Below are positions 52,412-61,464 of a stretch of DNA of 64,000 nucleotides, in pieces. Under the pieces are notes generated by a model that worked only from the letters and a program-made list of their open reading frames with translations, did not search any database and was not told the origin of the DNA. Made by a program: the position numbers and the translations under genes. Numbering within the stretch: the stretch's first letter is position 1; each line of letters opens with the position of its first letter. Source of the DNA: Actinotalea sp. Marseille-Q4924 (GTDB lineage Bacteria > Actinomycetota > Actinomycetes > Actinomycetales > Cellulomonadaceae); NCBI RefSeq assembly GCF_916618755.1, contig NZ_CAKAKB010000001.1, positions 806,001-870,000 of the forward strand, written 5' to 3'.

Positions 52412-55032
52412 CCTCCCGCTCCCTCCCGCAGCACCCGGACCGGGGACACGCGCTGTGCGCCGGCCACTGCGAGGAGGGCCCCGACGGCGACGACGACGGC
52501 GAGCCCGGCGCCCGCCGCCAGGAGCAGGCCGGGGTCCGCGACGACGGGCGGGTGCTGCGCGGCGCCGGTGAACGGGCGCAGGTCGGCGACACGCAGGACG
52601 GCCGACGGCAGCACAGCCCCCGCGGCAGCGCCCGCCAGTCCGGCGACGACGACGGGCCCGAGGACCTCCGCGAGGACGAGGCGCCGGTGCACGGGCGTCG
52701 GTGCGCCGAGCGTCGCGAGCATCGCGGCGGTCCGGCCACGCGCGGGGGCGTCGGCCACGAGGAGCAGGGCGAGGACGGCGGCGACCAGCGCGAGGCTGCC
52801 GCCGGCGACGAGCAGCATCGCGGTGCGGACGCCGCTGACCAGCCCGCTGTCGGTGATGCTCGCCGACGCCTGCTCCAGCGTGGTCGCCGTGAGCCGGGCG
52901 CCCGTCGCCGCGACGATCGCCCCGGCGACCCCGTCCGGGTCGGCGTCGCGGTCCAGCCGCACCAGCAGGCGGTCGACGGGCGGCCGCCCCCCGGCGTCGG
53001 CCCACGTGGCGGCGTCCACCACGACCCACCGCGTCCCGGAGCTCACGCCCGGCACGCCGTCGGCGAGGCGCGCGTCCACGGGCAGCGGACCGGCGGGCGC
53101 GTCGACGGTCACGCCTCCGGTGGGCACGCCCGGGGCGACCAGCGCGACGTCCGAGCCCGTCCCCGGCCCGGCCGGGGCCCCGCCGGGCAGGTCCCGCTGC
53201 ACGGCCGCCAGCGCGTCCCCGTCCACGACCCGCACGTCCACGGTGGTGCGGGTGCGGTCGCGGTGGAGCGTGACCGTCCTCGCGTCGGCGACGGTCGCGA
53301 CGGCGGCCACGCCGGGCACGGCCGCTGCCGCCGCCACCTGCTCCTCGTCCAGCCCCCGGCCGCCGGCCGAGAAGGCGAGGTCCAGGCGCAGGTCCGCGCC
53401 GACGAGCTGCACGGCGCTGCGCTCGGTGGCCCGCGTCATCGTGGCCACGGCGGTGACGGCCAGGCCGGCCGTGGACACGCCGAGCGTCAGCGCGAGGACC
53501 GGGACGAGCCCCGCGGCGGGTGCGCGCGCCGCTCGGGCGACGCCGAGGAACGTCCCGAGGTCCCGCCGCCCCGCCTCGCGCAGGGCCAGTCCCGCGAGCC
53601 ACCGGTAGGCGCGGCGCGCGACCAGCGCCGCGGACATCCCGACGGCGATGGGCAGGACGGTCACCAGCGGGTCGGTCCCGGACGTGGCGGTGAGCGCGAC
53701 GACCGTCGCGGCGGGCACCAAAAGCTCGGCGAGCCACGCGCGACGGAGCGGCCGACGGCGGCGCCCGGCGTGCACGCGTGCCGCGACGGCCACCATGAGG
53801 ACGACGGCGGCCGGCACCAGGGCCCCCGGCAGCACCAGGTCGGCCGGCTCCGTGCGCCCCGGGACGGCCAGCGCGAGCCCGAGACCGACGGCGGCTCCCG
53901 GCGCCACCGCGACGAGCGCCTGGACGCCGACGAGGGCGGCGAGCCGCGACGACGACGCCCCTCGCGCGCGCAGCAGCAGCAGGGCCGCGCGGCGGCGGTC
54001 CACGGCGAGGTCGGCGACGAGCCAGAGCACTCCGGCGGCCACGCCGATGAGACCTGCCACCAGCGTGCCGAGGAGGGTCGTCACGGTGCGCTCGCGGCCT
54101 GCTGCGGCGTCGAGCACCGGCAGCAGGTCGGAGCGGAGGCCCGAGGCGGCGCGGATGCCGTCCATCTGCGCTGCGAGGGTCCGGGGCTCGATCTCGCCGA
54201 CCGCCCTCGGGTCCACCGGGTACCAGGCGTCGAGCTGGACGCCGCGCGGCACCATGAGGGCGCCCAGGGCCGCCGGGTCGACGTGGCCGACGGCGTGCAC
54301 GGTCCACCCGGCGCTGTCGTCCCGGTCGACGGCGGGCTCGAGCACGCCGGGCAGGTGCTCCCACACGGGCGACGCCGCATCCGCGGCCTCCACCAGCCCG
54401 GACAGGTGGAGCTCGAACGGCGCGTTCACCGGGTCGCGCGACGTGCGGGTCTCGCCCACCTCCCAGCCCATCCAGCGGGCCGTCTCCCCGGTGAGCACGA
54501 CGTCGACGCGGAGCAGGGGTCCCCCGCCACCGCCCGCGCCCGACCCCCCGCCGGCGTCGAGCCACCCGCGGACGTCCGGCGAACGCGGCGGCTCGCCCTC
54601 GACCAGGCGCAGGTCGTCCCCGCGCGGTCCCACGGACAGCGCGACGGTCATGAACGAGACCCCGGTGGAGCGCGGGCCGAGGTCCACGAAGAACGGCGCC
54701 CGGGTGATCTGGTGCTGGGGCTCGCGCAGGACGGCGGCGAGCGCTGGACCGGCGGGGGCCACCTGCGCGGTGACCCAGCGGTCGGCGGCCTCCATCTCGG
54801 CGAGCGGGTCGTCGAGCGCCGCCACGTGGGTGAGCCGCTGCGGCACCGTGAGCGTGAGGTCCCGCTGCGTCGTGGGCAGCGCCTCCGCGCGGCTGACGAG
54901 ATCCTCCCGCAGGAGCCGGTCGAGGGCGCGCGGCCAGCCGACGGTCAGCGCGACGAGGCCCGCGACCACGAGCGCGAGGAGCACCAGGGACCACGCGTCG
55001 CCGGAGAGCTGCCGGCGGAGCACGCGGATCAT
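52408..55032 (-). CDS. FtsX-family ABC permease (1)
   Basis: 874 residues with two FtsX modules. The first transmembrane helix (WSLVLLALVVAGLVALTVG) is followed by an extracytoplasmic domain of about 300 residues. A central helix bundle has the coupling motif LLLLRARGASSSRLAALVG. A second periplasmic-type domain (about 560-740) precedes the last three helices with MLATLGAPTPVHRRLVLAEV. ATG 55032 overlaps the next permease stop by 4 bp. It would pair with the other permease and two ATPases. Confidence 0.92.
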
Positions 55033-58000
55033 GCGGGCCCCTCGGCGAGCGGCGAGGCCGTCCGCGCCCGCCGCGCCGTGTCGCGGGCGCCCAGCGCGAC
55101 GACGACCGCGAGCGCGACCGCCGTCGTGCCCAGCCACACGACGAGGGCACCGTGGTCCAGGCTCGGCTCCACCGCCAGGGGCAGGGCACCCGTGTCGAGC
55201 GCGTCGACGAGGGGCCCCGCCACCAGCGCCGTGAGGGCCCACCCGCCGCCCGCTCCGACGACCGCGGCGGGCACGAGCACCCGCACCTGCTCGGACACGC
55301 GCAGCGCCGCCTGGCCGCGGCCGGGCAGGCCCAGCCCGCGCAGCGCCCCGACCTCCGCGCGGCGCTCGCGGGCGGCCGCGCGCGCCGCGGCGAGCACCCC
55401 TGCCGCGGCGAGGACCACCGTGGCCCAGGTCGCCAGCCGGAACGCGGCCAGCGCCGGCTCGAGGAGGGGCGTCGGCCGGGGCGCGCCCCGCTCCACCCGC
55501 GCTGCCGTGCCCGCCGAGTCCAGGGCTGCCGGGATGCCGGCGTCCGTCGGCCCGGCCGTGGGCCACGCCCAGACCTCGTCCGGCGAAGCGACCGTCGCGC
55601 CGGTCCGCAGCTGCGCGGCCGACCAGGCGTCGGCGTCGGCCAGCAGCGCCACGGGGTCCGTGGAGCCGGGCACGACCGCCACGACGTCGGCGACCGTGAC
55701 GTCGATGCGATGGCCCGGAACGGCGAGGGTCGTCGTGTCCCCTGGCGCCAGGGACAGCGCCCTCGCCAGGGCGCGGCTCGCCACGACCGGCAGCGCCTCC
55801 GGCCGGACGGCGCCCACCCGCACGACGGTGCCCGCGGCGTCGGCGGGGACGTCGACGGCCACGCCGTCCGCGTCGGCGGTCGCGGCGAGCGGCACGGAGG
55901 TGCGGCCGACGAGCACGCCCTGCCAGCCGTCGGGCACCGCCGGGCCGTCGTCGGTCGCGAGCCCCGTGACGGCCACGCGGTGGCCGCCCGGCTCTGTGAC
56001 GACCACGTCCACGGCGGCGACGGCGGAGGCGCCGTCGGGCAGCGGCCCCACCCAGGTCCCCGCGGCGGTCTGCGGGACGAGCTCGACGCGGACGAGGCCT
56101 CCGGGGGCCGTCCGGACCCACGCCGCGACGGCGTCCGCGCCGGTGTCGGTGCCCGTGCCGCCGGTGACCGTCACCGTCGCCCGGACGTCCGCGGCGTCCG
56201 GCGGCACCGGCAGCATCGCGTCGACGGCCGGGGCGGCGGGTGGCGCCCCGGACGCCGGACCGGCGGTGCCGGGCAGCAGCGGCCAGGCGTCCTGCGGGAG
56301 CGAGACCAGCGTGGCGCCCACGGTGCCCAGCGTGACCGCGCGGGAGTGCGCAGGCACGACGGTGGCGCCGGGGTCGGCGGTGGAGGCGGTGGCCAGGGCG
56401 GACGTGAGCGCGTCGGGGTCCTCGAGGACGACGCGCACGTCGGCGCCCGTCTCGACGCGCGACCTCAGGTCCTGCAGGCTCGCCCAGGTGCCGAGGACCC
56501 CGGACACCACGACGGCCGCGGCGACCGCCAGGGCCGCCGACGACGCGGTCGCGGCGTGCGCGGCCGGTCGCCGCCCGACCTGCTGGGCGGCGAGCACGCC
56601 GAGTCCGGTGCGCCCGGCGGCCCAGCGTCCGCTCGTCCGTGCCACGAGGGGCACCAGGCACGCCGCCAGGAGCGCGACGGCCAGCAGGGCCAGGGGGACC
56701 GCTGCTCCGGCGAGCGGTTCGGGCGCGGCCCGGCCGCCGACGGTGCGCACCGGGGAGCCGAGCGACAGCAGCCGCCACAGGGCGAGGCCTGCCGCGGCGA
56801 ACGCCAGGGTGGTCGCCGCGGCCAGCGCCGAGCCCCGCAGCGGCCGGTCCGCCCGGGTGGTCCGGGGCGAGCGCACGACCAGCCACGTGGCGAGGGCGAG
56901 CGCGACGGTGACGGCGGCGGCCACCCCCGCGAGGGCACCGAGGCCCAGGTCGACGGGGACGCGGCCGGTGCCGCGGAGCGCGACCGCCGCGACACCGGCG
57001 CCGAGCGCCGCACCCACCACGCCGACGACGGCGCCCTCGCTCGCCGCCGCGCCGACCGCGCGGGCACGGGACGCCCCGCGCGAGCGCAGCAGCACGAGCT
57101 CGCCCCGCCTGACCCCGGTGAGCAGACCGGCCAGCTGTCCCAGCACGACGAGGCCCACGAGCACCGCGAGCATCGTGGCGGGCAGCGAGAGCGCCCGCAC
57201 CGTGCTCAGCGTCCGGTCCACCCCGGCGAGCGTGGCGTCGAGCCCGTCCGTGGCCAGGACCCCGAGCTCGTCGACCGCGTCGTCGGCCTTGAGCCCGGCG
57301 AGCGAGGCGTCCAGCGCGGTCCGCAGCTCCGGCACCCGGTCGGGGGCGAGCGCCTCGGGGTCCGGCACGACGGTCCAGTGGACGCGGACCGTCGCGGGCA
57401 CGCGGTCCAGCACCGCCTCGTCGACCCACACGGCCCCGTCCGCCTCCCCGAACCAGCGCGGGTCCTCCGCGTCGACGGGTCGCCACACCGCGGCGACCAC
57501 GACCTCGAGGGGCGTGGCGCGGGGGTTCTCCCCGGTGAGGAGCAGCCGGTCCCCGGGGTCGACCCCCAGCGCGGCGGCCGTGGCCCCGGACACGGTGCCA
57601 GGTACGGCGCCGTCAGCGCCGTCAGCGCCGTCAGCGCCGTCCGTGTCGGCCGTGTCGGCCGTGTCGGGCAGCGCGCCGGCCACCGTCTCCACCTGCGCGG
57701 CGAGGTCCGGCTGGGCAGCGACCACCACCTCCGTGCCGTCGGCGACGGTCACCGGGGTGGACCGCGCGCTGCGCTGGACGACGACGGGGACGTCGGACAG
57801 CGTGCGGTCCAGCACCTGCTCCGCTGCAGCGACCTGCGCGGCGGGGTCCTGCCCGGACCGCGGCGTCGCGAGCTGCACGGCCGCGCCCGTCGGGCCCGCG
57901 TCGCGCAGCGCCGCGGCGAGCCCCGCCTGCGCGGACAGGGCGACGAAGCCGAGCACGGCGACGAGGGTCGCGCTGACCAGCGCGGCCAGCAGGCCCACGA

Positions 58001-58058
58001 GGGCCAGCAGTCCGCTCTGGTCGCGCGCACGACGGCGCAGCAGGCGGGCGAACGTCAC
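55029..58058 (-). CDS. FtsX-family ABC permease (2)
   Basis: 1009 residues, same two-module layout. The first helix is in LLALVGLLAALVSATLVAVL, with coupling segments LVLLRSRGASRARAVGAAAS and the C-terminal VGALRGLGLPGRGQAALRVS. Near residue 135-150 a run of Ala-Asp-Thr and Gly-Ala-Asp triplets comes from 9-bp DNA repeats. GTG 58058 is preferred (GAGGA 7 bp upstream, MTFARLLRRR-type start); GTG 58094 would add 12 residues. It is the first gene of the four-gene exporter operon. Confidence 0.9.
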   Translation of the reverse strand: MTFARLLRRRARDQSGLLALVGLLAALVSATLVAVLGFVALSAQAGLAAALRDAGPTGAAVQLATPRSGQDPAAQVAAAEQVLDRTLSDVPVVVQRSARSTPVTVADGTEVVVAAQPDLAAQVETVAGALPDTADTADTDGADGADGADGAVPGTVSGATAAALGVDPGDRLLLTGENPRATPLEVVVAAVWRPVDAEDPRWFGEADGAVWVDEAVLDRVPATVRVHWTVVPDPEALAPDRVPELRTALDASLAGLKADDAVDELGVLATDGLDATLAGVDRTLSTVRALSLPATMLAVLVGLVVLGQLAGLLTGVRRGELVLLRSRGASRARAVGAAASEGAVVGVVGAALGAGVAAVALRGTGRVPVDLGLGALAGVAAAVTVALALATWLVVRSPRTTRADRPLRGSALAAATTLAFAAAGLALWRLLSLGSPVRTVGGRAAPEPLAGAAVPLALLAVALLAACLVPLVARTSGRWAAGRTGLGVLAAQQVGRRPAAHAATASSAALAVAAAVVVSGVLGTWASLQDLRSRVETGADVRVVLEDPDALTSALATASTADPGATVVPAHSRAVTLGTVGATLVSLPQDAWPLLPGTAGPASGAPPAAPAVDAMLPVPPDAADVRATVTVTGGTGTDTGADAVAAWVRTAPGGLVRVELVPQTAAGTWVGPLPDGASAVAAVDVVVTEPGGHRVAVTGLATDDGPAVPDGWQGVLVGRTSVPLAATADADGVAVDVPADAAGTVVRVGAVRPEALPVVASRALARALSLAPGDTTTLAVPGHRIDVTVADVVAVVPGSTDPVALLADADAWSAAQLRTGATVASPDEVWAWPTAGPTDAGIPAALDSAGTAARVERGAPRPTPLLEPALAAFRLATWATVVLAAAGVLAAARAAARERRAEVGALRGLGLPGRGQAALRVSEQVRVLVPAAVVGAGGGWALTALVAGPLVDALDTGALPLAVEPSLDHGALVVWLGTTAVALAVVVALGARDTARRARTASPLAEGPA
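57609..57668 (-). repeat. Two adjoining 9-bp tandem repeat runs inside the permease gene
   Basis: On the plus strand GCCGTCAGC is repeated at 57609, 57618 and 57627, with a partial copy at 57636. CGTGTCGGC follows at 57642 and 57651, with a near copy at 57660. Both runs keep the reading frame and encode Ala-Asp-Thr and Gly-Ala-Asp triplets in an extracytoplasmic loop. Confidence 0.8.
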
Positions 58059-58217
58059 GGGAGCGTCCTCGGTCCGGCGGGATGGCGGGGCCACCGCGGG
58101 ATCCGTGGTGACCGCTCCGGCGACCGTAGTGCCCCCGCGGCCGGGTGGGGAGCACCGGCTCCCGAGGCCCGGCCGTCGTGCCCGGTCGACGGCCGGGAGG
58201 CCGCGGACTGCGGGACG

Positions 58218-58820
58218 TCAGGCGCTCAGCGGGTAGGCCTCGTCCACGTCCAGGTAGACGACGCTGAGGTGCTCCCGCCGGGCCAGCCCTGCCAGCTCCT
58301 CGTGGCCGGGCACCCGCTCCTCCGCGAGCCGCAGCCCGAGCCGTCGCGCGGACGCCCGCGGGGCCTCCTCGTCGAGGAGTGCCTCGTACACCTCGGCGAC
58401 GGTGTCCGGGTCCTCGACGAGCTCCGCCCGTGCGGCTCGTCGCACGCCCTTGAGGGTGACCTCGACCTCGGGCCGACCGCGGAGGTTGAGGCGCCAGGGC
58501 GAGTCGGTGACGACCGCGAGGCGCCCGTCGCCGACCGGGTGGTACCCCACCGGGACGTCGTAGACCGCTCCGGTCCGGCGGCCGGTCACGTGCAGCACCA
58601 GCAGCGCGTCGCCGGCCCCGCCCATCCGCCGGGGGGACGCGAGCATCCAGCGGACGACCGGGTTGCTCATCCGGATCATCGCGCGCGGGGGGTGCGCCAC
58701 CTCGACCGCCGGTCGGGTGCCGGGGCCGTGCTGCGGCCGTGCGCGCAGCCGTCGCACGACGGCGGCGAGCGCCACCCCGGTGCCGACGACGAGAGCTGCT
58801 GTGCGGAGCCGAGGGGTCAT
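58218..58820 (-). CDS. F420H2-type (DUF385/nitroreductase family) oxidoreductase
   Basis: 200 residues. A hydrophobic N-terminal segment (AALVVGTGVALAAVV) may anchor it. The split-barrel domain typical of deazaflavin-dependent nitroreductases follows, with LLVLHVTGRRTGAVYDVPVG and WRLNLRGRPEVEVTLKG. The ATG has AGGAGG upstream. The family is characteristic of actinobacteria. Substrate unknown. Confidence 0.87.
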   Translation of the reverse strand: MTPRLRTAALVVGTGVALAAVVRRLRARPQHGPGTRPAVEVAHPPRAMIRMSNPVVRWMLASPRRMGGAGDALLVLHVTGRRTGAVYDVPVGYHPVGDGRLAVVTDSPWRLNLRGRPEVEVTLKGVRRAARAELVEDPDTVAEVYEALLDEEAPRASARRLGLRLAEERVPGHEELAGLARREHLSVVYLDVDEAYPLSA

Positions 58821-58847
58821 GGCTTCCTCCTGGAGGGGGCGGTGCGG

Positions 58848-59516
58848 TCAGTGGCTTCCCGGGACGACGAGGCCTGCCTCGTACGCCAGCATCACCAGCT
58901 GGGCGCGGTCCCGGGCGTCGAGCTTCATGAGCAGGTTGCTGACGTGCGTCTTCACGGTCCCGTAGCTGACCACGAGGCGCTCCGCGAGCTCGGCGTTGGA
59001 GAGGCCGGCCGCGACGAGCCGCAGCACCTCCACCTCCCGCTCGGTGAGCTGGTCGAACCCCGCGGGCCGGCCGGCCGGTGGCGCCGGGGCGCGGCGGACG
59101 AACTCCTCGACGAGGCGCCGCGTCGCTCCCGGCGAGAGCAGCGCGTCGCCGGCGGCGACGACGCGGATGGCGTGCAGCAGGTCCTCCGGTGCCGTGTCCT
59201 TGGGCAGGAAGCCGCTCGCACCGGCGCGCATCGCGGCGAAGACGTGCTCGTCGAGGTCGAACGTCGTGAGCACGAGGACGCGGGTGCCCGCCGTCTCCGG
59301 GTCGACCGCGAGCTGCCGCGTGGCGGTCAGGCCGTCGGTGCGCGGCATCCGGATGTCCATGAGCATGACGTCGGGGTGCTCGCGCCGGGCCAGGGCGACC
59401 GCCGCGGTGCCGTCGGCTGCCTCGCCGACCACGTCGATGTCGGGCTCGCTGCGCAGCAGCACGGACAGGCCGCGGCGGACGAGCGCCTCGTCGTCGACCA
59501 CGGCCACCCGGATCAT
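58848..59516 (-). CDS. NarL-family response regulator
   Basis: 222 residues. Receiver with Asp8/Asp9, phospho-acceptor Asp54 in MLMDIRMPRTDG and Lys in GFLPKDTAPEDL. The LuxR HTH is at about 150-210 (LTEREVEVLRLVAAG, NAELAERLVVSYGTVKTHV). ATG 59516 overlaps the kinase stop by 4 bp. It is the partner of the upstream kinase and probably controls the divergent operon starting at 60874. Confidence 0.95.
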   Translation of the reverse strand: MIRVAVVDDEALVRRGLSVLLRSEPDIDVVGEAADGTAAVALARREHPDVMLMDIRMPRTDGLTATRQLAVDPETAGTRVLVLTTFDLDEHVFAAMRAGASGFLPKDTAPEDLLHAIRVVAAGDALLSPGATRRLVEEFVRRAPAPPAGRPAGFDQLTEREVEVLRLVAAGLSNAELAERLVVSYGTVKTHVSNLLMKLDARDRAQLVMLAYEAGLVVPGSH

Positions 59517-60685
59517 CGGCCCCGCCCTTCCTCGCGCGGCAGGGTGGCGTGCACGCGGTAGCCGCCACCGTCCCGAGGCCCCGCCTCGAGCGTGCCGCCC
59601 CAGATCGCGACCCGTTCCCGCATCCCCAGCTGGCCGTGGCCCCTGCCGTCGCCGTCCTCGGCCGGCCGCGCCACGGGCGGACCGTCGTCGGTCACCTCGA
59701 CGTCGAGGGAGTCCGGGCCGTGGGTGATCGTGACGGTGGTGGCGGCGCCGCCGGCGTGGCGCACCACGTTCGTCAGCGACTCCTGCACCAGGCGGTAGGC
59801 GGTCAGGCCGAGCGCCCCCGGGACCGGGCCCGGCGAGCCCACCACCCGCAGCTCCACGGGCACCCCGGCCGCACGCAGCTCCTCGACGAGGTCGTCGACG
59901 TCGTCCAGCCCCGGCTGCGGCCGGTAGCCCTCGCTGTCCGTGCGCAGGGCGCCGAGGATGCGCCGGACCTCGCCGAGCGCCGTCCGGCTGGTCTGCGAGA
60001 CGGCGACGAGGGAGGCGCGCGCCTCGGCCGGGTCGTCGTCGATGACGTGCGCGCCCACCTGCGCCTGGAGCGCGATGACGCCGAGCGAGTGCCCGACGAC
60101 GTCGTGGAGCTCCTGGGCGATGCGCAGCCGCTCGTCGCTGATGGCCCGGCGCGCCTCCTCGGCGCGGGCGCGCTCGGCGAGCTCGGCCCGGTCCGCGAGG
60201 AGCGCCGTGGTGCGACGGCGGTCCTGCATGCTGCGGCCGAGCGCGATGGCACCCGCGAAGAGGGCGGCGTTGGTCGCCATCTCGCCGAACTCGGCCTTCT
60301 CGGGGGCCACGACCACGAGGAGGGCCAGCAGCCCGACGACGTACACGGCCGCGAGGACCGTCTGGCGCACGCTGCGCCACGCCGCGACGGTGTACGCCGC
60401 CAGGAAGAGTCCCGAGCCGATGACCGCCGAGGTGTAGCCCTGCGCGAGGACGGCGAGCACGGCGGCCGAGGCGACCACGAGCACCGGCAGGGGGGCCAGG
60501 CGCCGCAGCGCGTACGGGGCGGCGCCGGCCGCGACGAGCAGCAGGTACGTCCGGTCCGGCGGACGCGTCGGGTCGCCGACGGCGGCGGAGACGGCCGCGC
60601 CGGTGAACAGCAGCGCGGCGAGCACGGCGTCGAGCAGCCAGGGGCGCTCGGTGTCGAGCCGGCGCAGCCGCTCCCACGTCTCCAC
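59513..60685 (-). CDS. Sensor histidine kinase (NarL family, DesK-like)
   Basis: 390 residues with about five transmembrane segments (residues 15-165), a coiled linker, a canonical acceptor motif DERLRIAQELHDVVGHSL, and a complete ATPase domain: YRLVQESLTNVVRHAGG, VTDDGPPVARP and GQLGMRERVAIWGG. Unlike the pair at 4308-7429, all catalytic elements are in one protein. The GTG at 60685 has TACCGT 6 bp upstream and is probably translated from a leaderless mRNA. Confidence 0.94.
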   Translation of the reverse strand: METWERLRRLDTERPWLLDAVLAALLFTGAAVSAAVGDPTRPPDRTYLLLVAAGAAPYALRRLAPLPVLVVASAAVLAVLAQGYTSAVIGSGLFLAAYTVAAWRSVRQTVLAAVYVVGLLALLVVVAPEKAEFGEMATNAALFAGAIALGRSMQDRRRTTALLADRAELAERARAEEARRAISDERLRIAQELHDVVGHSLGVIALQAQVGAHVIDDDPAEARASLVAVSQTSRTALGEVRRILGALRTDSEGYRPQPGLDDVDDLVEELRAAGVPVELRVVGSPGPVPGALGLTAYRLVQESLTNVVRHAGGAATTVTITHGPDSLDVEVTDDGPPVARPAEDGDGRGHGQLGMRERVAIWGGTLEAGPRDGGGYRVHATLPREEGRGR

Positions 60686-60691
60686 GCCTCG

Positions 60692-60697
60692 ACGGTA
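60692..60697 (-). promoter_or_regulatory. -10 box for leaderless kinase mRNA
   Basis: TACCGT on the minus strand ends 6 bp before the GTG start of the kinase gene, the same spacing seen upstream of 15973 and 45266. Confidence 0.45.
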
Positions 60698-60873
60698 GCC
60701 AGCCGGGGGGCGCCCAGGCATCGGTCGCAGGACCCAGGGCGGGCTCTGCCTGGCGGCCGACGCGCGCGCGCCGACCCGGCTCCGCTGCTCGCCGAGGTCT
60801 GGCCCCCCGGCCGACGACGGCGGCCCCGGCGATCGCGAGGCTGGTGGTGTTCCCACCCACGAAGGAGCCCACC

Positions 60874-61464
60874 ATGACGATCACCGGGCGACGTCCCCTG
60901 AACCGGACGGCGCGGCGCGGGTACGTGGCCGCCGCCGTCCTCGCCGTCGTCGGCGTGCTCGGCGCCGGCACCTGGGCCGGCGCGGCCCTGCTCGACCGGC
61001 TCGACGCCCCGACCGGCTTCTCCCGGGCCGTGCCCGGCGACGCGGTGGAGCTCTCCGCCGGTCGCCACGTCCTCTACGTCGAGGGCACCGCTCCCGCGGC
61101 GCTCGGCGGCGTCCGCGTGACGGGTCCCGACGGGGTCGTCCTGGACCTCCGACCTGTCGGCGACGTGCGCTACGACGTCCCCGCCGGCGTGGCCGAGGGC
61201 CGCGACGACGTCGTCGGGACGGCGGTCGGGGAGCTCCGTGCGACCGAGCCGGGCCCCTACACCCTCGACACGGACGGGTCGGTGCCCGACGGCGTGCGCC
61301 TCGCGGTCGGGGAGGACGTCGCACGCGCGGCCCTGCGGGCCGTCGTGCCCCCTGGCGCCCTCGCCGTCGTGACGGTGGTGGGTGCGATCGCCCTGGCGGC
61401 GCGCACGGCGAGCCGCACCGCAGACCCCAGCACCACCACCAGCAGGCCGGAGGCCGGACGATGA
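60874..61464 (+). CDS. Membrane-anchored protein, unknown
   Basis: 196 residues. A basic N-terminus precedes one transmembrane helix (YVAAAVLAVVGVLGAGTWAG), an extracytoplasmic beta-rich domain of about 115 residues and a second helix near the C-terminus (GALAVVTVVGAIALAA). The ATG has AAGGAG upstream. It is the first gene of an operon with a membrane hydrolase and an FtsX permease, divergent from a two-component system. It may be a sensor or accessory subunit. No family recognised. Confidence 0.72.
   Translation: MTITGRRPLNRTARRGYVAAAVLAVVGVLGAGTWAGAALLDRLDAPTGFSRAVPGDAVELSAGRHVLYVEGTAPAALGGVRVTGPDGVVLDLRPVGDVRYDVPAGVAEGRDDVVGTAVGELRATEPGPYTLDTDGSVPDGVRLAVGEDVARAALRAVVPPGALAVVTVVGAIALAARTASRTADPSTTTSRPEAGR

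Noticed and set aside
52552-58236. A giant plus-strand open frame of nearly 1900 codons opposite the ABC exporter genes
   Set aside because: It is the antisense shadow of the FtsX permease genes in very GC-rich DNA. It shows Arg/Ala/Gly-rich noise with no domains and no ribosome site.
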